NCBI GenBank assembly: GCA_027000105.1
Contig: JALTOP010000170.1
Coordinates: 1 to 5,987, forward strand
From: Planctomycetaceae bacterium
Lineage (GTDB): Bacteria; Planctomycetota; Planctomycetia; Planctomycetales; Planctomycetaceae
Direction: 5' to 3'
Length of the DNA stretch: 5,987 bases
A program made the translations under genes and the position numbers. Shown piece after piece: positions 1 through 5,987 of the stretch (its first letter is position 1; every line of letters begins with the position of its first letter). Below the pieces are notes generated by a model. It had not been told where the DNA came from. It worked only from the letters and a program-made list of their open reading frames with translations, and ran no database searches.

Positions 1-1
1 C

Positions 2-1111
2 AACATGAGAACGCAAAAACAATTGCCAAGCTGGACGCCAGACCAGGAACAACAAACCGCTTTGAATGCCCTTCCCCAAAAGTTCACCTCAATCACGATG
101 ATGAATCCACGCGATTCGTATCAAACGATAATGAATCTGGTCACGCCATTCCTGCCCGCCATCCAAGCTGGTGTTCTGCAAAGTGGACTGGTTGACGAAG
201 ATGATGACCTTCCGTTTTATATAGAAGATATCCCCCCCGCTGAATTGATTACCAATCCGATGTTCCCGAATGTGACCGTCACCACTCGGGATGAACACGG
301 GACAACCTATACCACACGGACTTCGACTTTCGGTATCCCGATGCTTGGCGGCAACGGCAATCTTTCCGCCGTCGCTGGTACCAGTGTTGCGTTTGCGTTG
401 CTGCTTCCCGCAGTGCAACAGGCCCGCGAAGCCGCCAGGAGATCGGCTTCCAGAAACAACCTGAAGCAGATTCTTCTGGCAATGCACAACTATCACGATA
501 CCTTCGGCTATTTTCCGCGGGGAACCGTCGATGCGGAAAAGCTGAAGCCGGAACAGCGTCTCAGTTGGTACTATTCCATTTTACCTTTTATTGAGCAGGC
601 TACCCTCTATGATCGATTGAGCAAACTGGAAAAAGAAAAATGGAACAGCGATAAAAGTAAACCGCTCACCAGCATAAAAATCCCAACCTACCTGAACCCG
701 GGAATCCCGTCGAAGGCAAAAGGGGCAGAAACTCATTATGCAGGCATGGCTGGAGTCGGGAAAGATGCTCCGCTTTTGAAAACAGATCACCCCCGGGCAG
801 GCGTCTTCGGTTATAACCGGGTGACCCGTCTCAGGGATATCACGGATGGCACTTCGAATACGATCGCGGTAACGGAAGTCAACAAAAAACTGGGCCCTTG
901 GGCACAAGGGGGCGGCAGTACGATTCGTTCGCTGACCAAAAAACCGTATATCAATGGCCCGGACGGAATTGGTGGCCCTTGGGGTGGCGGAGGGGGCGTT
1001 CAAGCGGCCTTTGCCGATGGCTCTGTGCGCTTCATTTCCGAGGATATCGATCCCTCTGTTATGAAAGCACTCGTAACCATACGTGGGGGTGAGACGATCG
1101 GCGAATTCTGA
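2..1111 (+). CDS. DUF1559 domain-containing protein, 5'-partial (C-terminal 369 codons)
   Basis: Residues are counted from the first Met, at base 5. The DUF1559 core starts at about residue 131 with LLLPAVQQAREAARR, followed by the NNLKQI...HNYHDTFGYFPRG block (151-173), LSWYYSILPFIEQ (187-198), DITDGTSNTI (278-287) and FADGSVRFIS (336-345). This is the signature of the large planctomycete DUF1559 (prepilin-like) family, whose functions are mostly unknown. Usually a GFTLVELL pilin-type leader lies directly before the LLPAVQQ block. Here about 130 residues of non-hydrophobic sequence precede it, with an acidic patch DEDDD (64-68). The ATG at base 5 has no visible ribosome site, no signal peptide follows it, and the frame is open to the edge. 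The true start is therefore probably upstream, in a longer protein with an N-terminal ectodomain. The histidine of the H-X9-DG end motif is also missing. The gene ends 34 bases before an intrinsic terminator. The family is certain; the role is unknown. Confidence 0.9.
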   Translation, partial: NMRTQKQLPSWTPDQEQQTALNALPQKFTSITMMNPRDSYQTIMNLVTPFLPAIQAGVLQSGLVDEDDDLPFYIEDIPPAELITNPMFPNVTVTTRDEHGTTYTTRTSTFGIPMLGGNGNLSAVAGTSVAFALLLPAVQQAREAARRSASRNNLKQILLAMHNYHDTFGYFPRGTVDAEKLKPEQRLSWYYSILPFIEQATLYDRLSKLEKEKWNSDKSKPLTSIKIPTYLNPGIPSKAKGAETHYAGMAGVGKDAPLLKTDHPRAGVFGYNRVTRLRDITDGTSNTIAVTEVNKKLGPWAQGGGSTIRSLTKKPYINGPDGIGGPWGGGGGVQAAFADGSVRFISEDIDPSVMKALVTIRGGETIGEF

Positions 1112-1145
1112 TTGATCCTCTTCTCCGAATTCGAGCAATTTCCGA

Positions 1146-1189
1146 ACCGACCGGGGAATTCGCCTGTTTTCCCGGTTGGTCTGTTTTTT
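1146..1189 (+). terminator. Rho-independent terminator of the DUF1559 gene
   Basis: A 12-bp stem pairs 1146-1157 (ACCGACCGGGGA) with 1169-1180 (TTCCCGGTTGGT). It has two G-U wobbles and no mismatch, and the loop is 11 bases. A T-rich tract follows at 1182-1189 (TGTTTTTT). It lies 34 bases after the TGA of the + strand gene. Read on the - strand, the hairpin is not followed by a T-run, so it should stop only + strand transcription and not the converging pseudouridine synthase transcript. Confidence 0.85.
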
Positions 1190-1369
1190 CGATTTCGAGT
1201 TTCTTCCGACAGTTTTGCCAGAACCGGTTCCGTTTTTTACGACCCGACTGCGAAATACTGCCCAGACTCCAACGTGCTGCAAACCGGAATCGAGCCGATT
1301 GCTTTTCATTGACATCTCGTGACATGCTTCGTCGGTATGTCGGGTCATGAGTGATGTGATCGGCAAGAA

Positions 1370-2380
1370 TCAGCGATGTTCACGGATCGTATTCAGGGTT
1401 GTTTGCATATCTTCCGGAAGCGGGGAGACGAATTCCATCCGTTTCCCGGTAACGGGGTGGTCGAGGCAGAGCCTGTGGGCATGCAAAGCCTGACGTGCGA
1501 TCAGCAGGCGATCCTCCCGAAAATGTTCCTTGCTTTCAACAACGTCACTCAGCATCAATTTCGCCCGTCCGCCGTAAAGACGATCTGCAACGATCGGATG
1601 TCTGATATGCTGCAGATGCACGCGAAGCTGATGGGTCCGCCCGGTTTTGGGAAGCAGTTTCAGATAGGTGAAGCCGCGAAACCGCTCCAGCACCTCGTAA
1701 TAGGTACTCGCATGGCGAGCTTCAGGTTCCTCGCTGCACACAACCATCCGTTCCCGATTTTTGGCATGAGCGCGAATATGGGTTTCGATATAGTCGCTAT
1801 CAAAATTGACCTCTCCCCACACAATAGCCCGATACTCTTTTTCAACGGTACGGTTTTCAAACTGTCCGCTTAAATGATCGTGAATGCGGTCGCTCCGGGC
1901 GATCACAATGACACCGGTTGTATCGCGATCCAAACGATGCACAATGCCCGGTCGATGCTCGCCACCTGTTTTGCTCAATGTCGTGAAATGATGAACCAGA
2001 GCGTTGGCCAATGTTCCAGAGTAATTTGCCTTACCGGGATGAACGATCAAATTGGCCGGCTTATCGACAACGACCAGGTGTTCATCTTCGTAGATGAAAT
2101 TCAAATCAATGGCCGTCGGAACGATTTCAGTCTTCTGCTGCTCAGGAAAACGCCCGGCAATCTGGTCGCCTGCCCGCAATCGGTGTGAAGGCTTGACCGC
2201 CTCGGCGTTGATCCTGACCAGCCCCGCAAAAATCGCCTTTTGCCATTGCGAACGGGAATAGTCGGCATAATGGGCAACAAGCCAGTGATCCAGACGCCAA
2301 TCGTGATGCTCTTCAGAGGCAGTTCCCTGGAACGAATCTTCCTGTGATGAACCCTCGGATTGGTGCGGGATATTCTTCAT
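1370..2380 (-). CDS. RluA/RluD-family rRNA pseudouridine synthase with S4 domain
   Basis: This enzyme family isomerises specific uridines of structured RNA (23S rRNA for RluD and RluC, or tRNA/rRNA for RluA) to pseudouridine in the cytoplasm. The 336-residue protein has an N-terminal S4-type RNA-binding domain at about 28-75 (RLDHWLVAHYADYSRSQWQK, then GLVRINAEAVKPSHRLRAGD). The catalytic domain follows: YEDEHLVVVDKPANLIVHPG (97-116), the signature HRLDRDTTG (148-156) with the predicted catalytic Asp151, EKEYRAIVWG (180-189), KTGRTHQLRVH (245-255) and LYGG (268-271). Length and domain order match RluD-type enzymes, and no key residue is missing. The start at 2380 leaves a polar leader of about 27 residues before the S4 domain and has no clear Shine-Dalgarno. 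It lies 85 bases behind the 2466-3518 gene on the same strand, so co-transcription is possible. The family is certain. The target uridine, and hence rluD versus rluC or rluA, cannot be settled from sequence alone. Confidence 0.95.
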   Translation of the reverse strand: MKNIPHQSEGSSQEDSFQGTASEEHHDWRLDHWLVAHYADYSRSQWQKAIFAGLVRINAEAVKPSHRLRAGDQIAGRFPEQQKTEIVPTAIDLNFIYEDEHLVVVDKPANLIVHPGKANYSGTLANALVHHFTTLSKTGGEHRPGIVHRLDRDTTGVIVIARSDRIHDHLSGQFENRTVEKEYRAIVWGEVNFDSDYIETHIRAHAKNRERMVVCSEEPEARHASTYYEVLERFRGFTYLKLLPKTGRTHQLRVHLQHIRHPIVADRLYGGRAKLMLSDVVESKEHFREDRLLIARQALHAHRLCLDHPVTGKRMEFVSPLPEDMQTTLNTIREHR

Positions 2381-2418
2381 CGTTTTTCGGCTGCAAAGAC
2401 AGAACCATTAAACAGATC

Positions 2419-2455
2419 AAAAACTGCAGCCAGCATTGTTGGAGCAGGTGCCAGT
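2419..2455 (-). terminator. Possible weak terminator/attenuating hairpin between two - strand genes
   Basis: Read on the - strand, an imperfect hairpin covers 2455-2423. Its outer arms ACTG/CAGT close the stem and inner pairs CA/TG, CC/GG and GC/GC continue it, giving about ten pairs interrupted by two single-base bulges and one mismatch. The loop is nine bases, and five T residues follow (2423-2419). It starts about 10 bases after the stop codon of the upstream gene and precedes the pseudouridine synthase. The imperfect stem and short T-run make partial read-through more likely than a full stop. Confidence 0.35.
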
Positions 2456-2465
2456 ACCGATTCGC

Positions 2466-3518
2466 TCACTTGCTTTCAGAGTTTGGCTTGACCGTTTTTT
2501 CCTTGGGCGTTTCTGTTTTCGGTGCTGCCGGTTTTCCCTGTTCCTTCTTCACGGGAGCAGGTTTGCCCTGTTCTTTCGCAGCAGAAGGTTCAGCCGGTTT
2601 CGTAGCGGCGGATTTTTCAGTTTTCGTTTTGTTGGCTTCTCCCTTTTTCCCGGGTTCTGGTTTCTTTTCCCCAGCTTTGCCTTTTTTGCCAGATGGAGGA
2701 AGAGTGGGGGCAGTCGGGATACTCAACTTCGGCCCCGGCTTGGCAGCATCTTTTGATGCTTTCCCTTCGGCCTGTTTGGCGGGCATCTCCTGTTTGGACG
2801 GTTGATCGCCAGACGGATTATTCGGCAATCCCGGCGGCAGGTTGAGCCCTGAAGATTGTCCCTGCAAATCTTTGGGAAGTTCAAGATCCTTCGGCTCCGG
2901 CTTTTGTTCCGCAAACCAGGCGTAGAACTCCTGGGTCGATCTGTTCTCTAATTCTTCGATCCGCTCCTTCACAACCACCTGGTAGGGAGTGTTAGGGAAA
3001 CTGGAGAGCAACTTCCGATACGTCTCGATAGCGGGTTTCAAATCGGAACCGGAGAGAGATTCCAGCACCGTCGCCAGGCCATACAGGGCGCGCTCACGAA
3101 TTTCATCCGATGTTTCTGAATCGTTGAGTAATTCATTGAAAGCGTTTCGGGCTTCTTCCAGATCGGCCTTGCCTGCTTCGCGGTCTGTGAACATCAGCGT
3201 CAAACCCGATTGCATATACTGCTCGCCCATTCGCAATTTTGCCCACTGGCCGACAGGAGTTTCCTTGTAGGAATCTGCGACACTGGCCAGATCTTCCGCA
3301 TTTCGGGAACCGTACAGGGCCGCCCATCCTTCCGCATTGGCTGAACCGCTGTTGTTTCTGTAGAAAACAAAAGCCGCGATCAGAAGCAGGACAGCCGAGG
3401 CCCAAAGCAGAATCCGGTTTCCGTGAAGCTCCATCACCTCGGCGAAACGGGCGCGCATTTTGTTGATGAAAACTTCCAGATCGTTTTCAGCCAGTTCGTG
3501 TCGATGTTCACTTTTCAT
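2466..3518 (-). CDS. Single-pass membrane protein with TPR-like domain and Lys/Pro/Ala-rich tail
   Basis: The protein has 350 residues from the Met at 3518. The frame runs on to another ATG at 3563, but I prefer 3518 because MKSEHRHEL is an N-terminus I recall from planctomycete proteins and the 15 extra residues look unrelated. Neither start has a clear Shine-Dalgarno. A charged N-terminal segment (1-33) precedes one membrane helix (about 35-53, ILLWASAVLLLIAAFVF). A helical TPR-like region follows at about 60-195, with GWAALYGSRNAEDLASVA, QWAKLRMGEQYMQSG, RERALYGLATVLESL and AIETYRKLLSSFPNTPYQ. From about 205 to the end the chain is disordered-looking and dominated by Lys, Pro, Ala and Glu, and includes a doubled KEQGKPA unit (315-321 and 325-331). 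The topology resembles YfgM-type proteins, with a cytoplasmic N-terminus and exported TPRs that assist envelope protein folding. That functional link is inference; no catalytic motif is visible. A sigma70-like promoter lies about 100 bases upstream. Confidence 0.85.
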   Translation of the reverse strand: MKSEHRHELAENDLEVFINKMRARFAEVMELHGNRILLWASAVLLLIAAFVFYRNNSGSANAEGWAALYGSRNAEDLASVADSYKETPVGQWAKLRMGEQYMQSGLTLMFTDREAGKADLEEARNAFNELLNDSETSDEIRERALYGLATVLESLSGSDLKPAIETYRKLLSSFPNTPYQVVVKERIEELENRSTQEFYAWFAEQKPEPKDLELPKDLQGQSSGLNLPPGLPNNPSGDQPSKQEMPAKQAEGKASKDAAKPGPKLSIPTAPTLPPSGKKGKAGEKKPEPGKKGEANKTKTEKSAATKPAEPSAAKEQGKPAPVKKEQGKPAAPKTETPKEKTVKPNSESK

Positions 3519-3618
3519 AATTTCAACGGTTTGCAATATCAAATAACGGATACAAAATGGCATCCCCGGACAACATTCACTTTCCAGCTTTTACCCTCAC
3601 CGGAGAACAGAATCCGTG

Positions 3619-3648
3619 AGTATAAGCCCTATTGGCGAGAAGGGTCAA
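3619..3648 (-). promoter_or_regulatory. Sigma70-like promoter for the 2466-3518 gene
   Basis: On the - strand, TTGACC (3648-3643, five of six matches to TTGACA) is followed after 18 bases by TATACT (3624-3619, five of six matches to TATAAT). Transcription would begin near 3612. That leaves about 95 bases of leader before the ATG at 3518 and also lies ahead of the alternative ATG at 3563. The position in the gap behind the TPR gene suggests that the membrane-protein gene starts its own transcription unit. It was found by eye, with no expression evidence. Confidence 0.5.
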
Positions 3649-3738
3649 GCAGAGTGTGAAAAACGGCGGAGGACGGAGGCAAACCGCAAGTACGTTGCCG
3701 TTGATGATTCCACCTACGAACAAAAATCAGGGCGACCG

Positions 3739-4527
3739 CTATTTTCCGGGTTTCCTTTCCTGGACGTCGTTTCTTTCCTGGCCGTACTTCATGTAGAAAG
3801 GGTCAATGTAGTTGTTGTTGAAATTCAGGGAGACAAGATAGACCGATTCATCGAGCTTTTTTCTTTCAGCCAACGCCTCTTCCGGTCGATTGACTTGGGT
3901 CAGAGCCAGATAGTTGAGATAGCGGAACGCGAGAGCCTTGGGAAGTTTCTCCAGTTGTTTTTCGATAATGGGCAGAGCCTGTTCGGTTCGCCCGGTTCGT
4001 ATCAGAATTTTGGCCAGTTGATATTGGGCGGGAATGAATTTGAAGTTTTTTCGAAACTCCTTTTCCGCTTCAGGGACATTTTCCTCCCGCAAGTAATTTC
4101 TTCCGATGGCGTATCTCGCATAGAAAATGAGCTTTTGGCGCTCCGGTTGACTCTTTTCTCCGTTCAGGTACCTCCGGTACTGTTGGGTGCTTTCTTCCAG
4201 TCGTCCCATTTTGTCGAGACAGAACGCCAGACCGAAGCGGGCTTCCAGGTTTTCCGGGTTCAGCTTCAATGCCTGTCGATAGTTCGGTTCCGCATGGGCA
4301 TAATAGCCCTGGCCGAGTAATGCTTCTGCCAGATGTTGCCAGTCTGTGTCATCGCCATTCCGGGCCTTTTCCGAGAGTTCCTCGAATGTTCTTCGCAGGA
4401 AAGGATCATCCAGATAGAATTCAGGAGTGATGGGGGTGACGCGAAGCAGTTTGTTGGTTACGAAGTAGCCACACACCACCAATTCAAAAACCAGAAGCAT
4501 CAGCGTGAGCCTCAGGATGTAAATCAT
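3739..4527 (-). CDS. Membrane-anchored tetratricopeptide repeat (TPR) protein
   Basis: The protein has 262 residues. The start at 4527 is fixed by its overlap with the stop of the upstream gene (ATGA, 4524-4527) and by AAGGAG five bases before it. A longer reading from 4554 would bury this ribosome site inside the gene. An N-terminal hydrophobic helix (about 2-23) looks like a signal anchor. Cys19 follows LVV, but the -1 residue is Val, so this is a poor lipobox. Helical repeats follow: one clear TPR at 62-95 (WQHLAEALLGQGYYAHAEPN, then YRQALKLNPEN), a second at about 96-123, a third at about 135-165 (ARYAIGRNYLREENVPEAEK) and a fourth at about 168-200. The tail from about 228 is Asn/Tyr-rich (NFNNNY) and fits no TPR. 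TPRs bind protein partners. The tight coupling points to the propeller protein or its complex as the likely partner, but this is inference. Confidence 0.9.
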   Translation of the reverse strand: MIYILRLTLMLLVFELVVCGYFVTNKLLRVTPITPEFYLDDPFLRRTFEELSEKARNGDDTDWQHLAEALLGQGYYAHAEPNYRQALKLNPENLEARFGLAFCLDKMGRLEESTQQYRRYLNGEKSQPERQKLIFYARYAIGRNYLREENVPEAEKEFRKNFKFIPAQYQLAKILIRTGRTEQALPIIEKQLEKLPKALAFRYLNYLALTQVNRPEEALAERKKLDESVYLVSLNFNNNYIDPFYMKYGQERNDVQERKPGK

Positions 4528-5825
4528 CGCTTCTCCTTCAGCCCGTTCTTCCAAATGGAAACGCGACCGAGTCGTTGAAAAGGTTTCAGGATATTCATTG
4601 TGCCGGTGACGATGTCCGGAATTCCGTCCCCGTCAACATCTCCCACCGCAGTAGTTACCATGTGAATCGGTTCACTGGCAATTTGCCAGGTTGTAAAGTT
4701 CTGCTGCCCGTCATTTTCGAGCCAGACGACGCTGGCGGTACCCGGTCTGTTCCAGTCATTGGTCATGCTGACCAGAACCAGGTCGAGGTCTCCATCGGCA
4801 TCGAGATCACCCACATCCGCGGCGTAGGTGCCTCCCAAATCGGAGATTTTCGCTTTTTCGAAATTCCATCCCCCTCTGTTCTCGAACCAGTAACAGCCAT
4901 GATAAGGCTGCGGGTAGGCGTCTCTATCTTCAAGATTATCACCGGCCGGAAGAATCAGATCGACATCTCCATCCTGATCCAGGTCGGCTTTCACCAGGCC
5001 GGCACTTCCCAAATCGAGATTGTAGGTCATCCATAATTTGTGATTTTTGAAATGGCCGTTCCCCAGATTTTCGAATCCCCAAAGTTCCTCCTCATCCTGA
5101 GAGACAATCGCGGCGATATCGAGATCGCCATCGGAATCGTAATCGGCAACCGGCACATGAATCGTGCCCGGGGCGACAAGCAGTTCATGTGCATCAAATT
5201 TGAACCGTCCCTGATTTTCCAGCCAGAGCACTTTTCCGCGATTGTAACCGAACACCGCCACAGCCAAATCGAGATCGCCATCGGCATCGAAATCGCCCGG
5301 TTGGACATCGGCAACGCGTCTGACGTCATCCAGTATGATATGGCGCACAAACTCCTTGCCCCGATTTTCGAACAATTCCACCCGCCCAATGATTCCGTCA
5401 TCCGGCATGATGTTGCCAAGAATCGAAACAATGATGTCCCGGTCTCCATCTCCATCGATATCGACCGATGTACTGTGTGCCGGCACCGCCACATCTGTGA
5501 TAAGAATCTGTTCTTTCCACGTCCCGTCAGGAGAAAAGGAGAATCGTGAGATCGAATTTTCCGAGGCATCGCAGGCGATAATTTCGTTGGCTCCGTCTCC
5601 ATCAAAATCAAGAACTTGCACATTCGTGATCAGGGGATATCCCCCGAATTCCAATCCCTTTTGAAGACGAACAAATTCGAGAGGCGAAGCGGGATACGAT
5701 TTCCCGCCCGAATAGACTTCTGCTGCCGGGTGGAGAGGCGGGAGCACTGGAAGCAAAAACCACGTAAGAAGTGGGAGCACAGCCAAAGAAGCAACCAGGA
5801 AGGAAACCCGCAAAGCAGCTGGCAT
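4524..5825 (-). CDS. FG-GAP/VCBS-repeat seven-bladed propeller protein, membrane-anchored or secreted
   Basis: The protein has 433 residues. It opens with a hydrophobic signal or anchor segment at about 7-28 (VSFLVASLAVLPLLTWFLLP). It then carries seven Asp-rich calcium-binding loops of the integrin-alpha/FG-GAP type: DFDGDGANEI (73), DIDGDGDRDI (122), DFDADGDLDL (178), DYDSDGDLDI (228), DLDQDGDVDL (281), DLDADGDLDL (340) and DVDGDGIPDI (396). The spacing is 49-59 residues, as expected for a seven-bladed beta-propeller. Most blades also carry an aromatic-x-EN-x-G motif (FENRG 152, LENQG 202, FENLG 251, FENRG 314, LENDG 369). The protein ends just after the seventh blade, and I see no ASPIC/UnbV, dockerin or sorting domain. 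These propellers are calcium-stabilised extracytoplasmic binding modules; the ligand is unknown. The start at 5825 has only a weak GGAA ribosome site. It is the first gene of an operon with the TPR gene. The fold call is strong; the function is open. Confidence 0.92.
   Translation of the reverse strand: MPAALRVSFLVASLAVLPLLTWFLLPVLPPLHPAAEVYSGGKSYPASPLEFVRLQKGLEFGGYPLITNVQVLDFDGDGANEIIACDASENSISRFSFSPDGTWKEQILITDVAVPAHSTSVDIDGDGDRDIIVSILGNIMPDDGIIGRVELFENRGKEFVRHIILDDVRRVADVQPGDFDADGDLDLAVAVFGYNRGKVLWLENQGRFKFDAHELLVAPGTIHVPVADYDSDGDLDIAAIVSQDEEELWGFENLGNGHFKNHKLWMTYNLDLGSAGLVKADLDQDGDVDLILPAGDNLEDRDAYPQPYHGCYWFENRGGWNFEKAKISDLGGTYAADVGDLDADGDLDLVLVSMTNDWNRPGTASVVWLENDGQQNFTTWQIASEPIHMVTTAVGDVDGDGIPDIVTGTMNILKPFQRLGRVSIWKNGLKEKR
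4533..4538 (-). promoter_or_regulatory. Shine-Dalgarno that fixes the TPR gene start
   Basis: On the - strand, AAGGAG lies five bases before the ATG at 4527 and inside the last codons of the propeller gene, which also read Lys-Glu-Lys there. It is the clearest ribosome site in the window. Together with the 4-base ATGA overlap it indicates coupled translation of the two genes. Confidence 0.8.
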
Positions 5826-5987
5826 ATCTATTCCATATTCAACATGAAGGAAATAAAGGATCGAAAAACAGGCTCATGGCCCACCGGCAAACGGGAGTGG
5901 GAATAGCCAACCATAACCAATAAGAGCCATTCCGAACTCTGCAAGGGAACCGGAACCGGACGGCTCAAGCATTGCCGCGACTTGACC

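Noticed and set aside
1221..1236. GAACCGGTTC palindrome followed by CGTTTTTT as a second + strand terminator
   Set aside because: The 10-base palindrome leaves no loop for a stable hairpin, and a much better terminator precedes it.
1112..1312. 66-codon + strand frame directly after the DUF1559 stop
   Set aside because: It needs a TTG start overlapping nothing useful, has no ribosome site, and runs straight through the intrinsic terminator hairpin and T-tract.
581..1366. 261-codon - strand open frame opposite the DUF1559 gene
   Set aside because: It lies mostly antisense to a clearly conserved gene and also crosses the terminator. Its translation is rich in Arg, Ser and Cys with no recognisable motif.
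2424..2455. A promoter for the pseudouridine synthase in the 85-base gap
   Set aside because: No -35/-10 pair with acceptable spacing was found; TTGATC and TTTAAT are both present but far too close together.
3665..3738. Possible terminator after the TPR gene, and the CGGAGGA/CGGAGG near-repeat at 3666-3678
   Set aside because: The best stem is GGCAA/TTGCC with a 12-base loop and no adjoining T-run, and the near-repeat is too short to be meaningful.
4528..4554. Upstream ATG at 4554 as the start of the TPR gene
   Set aside because: It would add MEERAEGEA before the membrane helix and ignore the AAGGAG plus ATGA arrangement that places the start at 4527.
5040..5549. 169-codon + strand frame opposite the propeller gene
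   Set aside because: Its repetitive Ile/Glu/Gly sequence is the antisense reading of the Asp-Gly-Asp calcium loops, and the - strand gene has full domain support.

Overview
The window most likely comes from a planctomycete. It carries a DUF1559 protein with the LLPAVQQAREAARR block that is hugely expanded in Planctomycetes. It also has a membrane-anchored TPR-like protein whose N-terminus begins MKSEHRHEL, a form I associate with that phylum, and a calcium-type FG-GAP/VCBS propeller next to a TPR gene. Base composition looks moderate, near 50% GC by eye. The genus cannot be fixed from the sequence.

Layout. On the + strand, the left edge holds the 3' part of a DUF1559 gene whose frame is open to the window edge. 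It is closed by a strong intrinsic terminator at about 1146-1189. Everything else is on the - strand. From right to left these are a seven-repeat FG-GAP/VCBS protein (4524-5825), a TPR protein that overlaps it by 4 bases (3739-4527), a single-pass membrane protein with a TPR-like body and a Lys/Pro/Ala-rich tail (2466-3518), and an RluA/RluD-family pseudouridine synthase (1370-2380). The synthase converges on the DUF1559 gene.

How the genes fit together. The propeller and TPR genes form a clear two-gene translationally coupled operon, with an ATGA overlap and an AAGGAG Shine-Dalgarno inside the upstream gene. Both products have one N-terminal hydrophobic segment, so they may work together at the membrane or in the periplasm. 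The 2466-3518 gene has a good sigma70-like promoter (TTGACC-18-TATACT) in the gap behind the TPR gene. It therefore probably starts a separate unit that may read into the pseudouridine synthase through a weak hairpin. No RNA gene, CRISPR array, mobile element or phage signature was seen. The region looks like ordinary chromosomal planctomycete sequence. The most notable points are the atypical DUF1559 protein, which lacks both the pilin-type leader and the C-terminal histidine motif, and the uncharacterised propeller/TPR pair.
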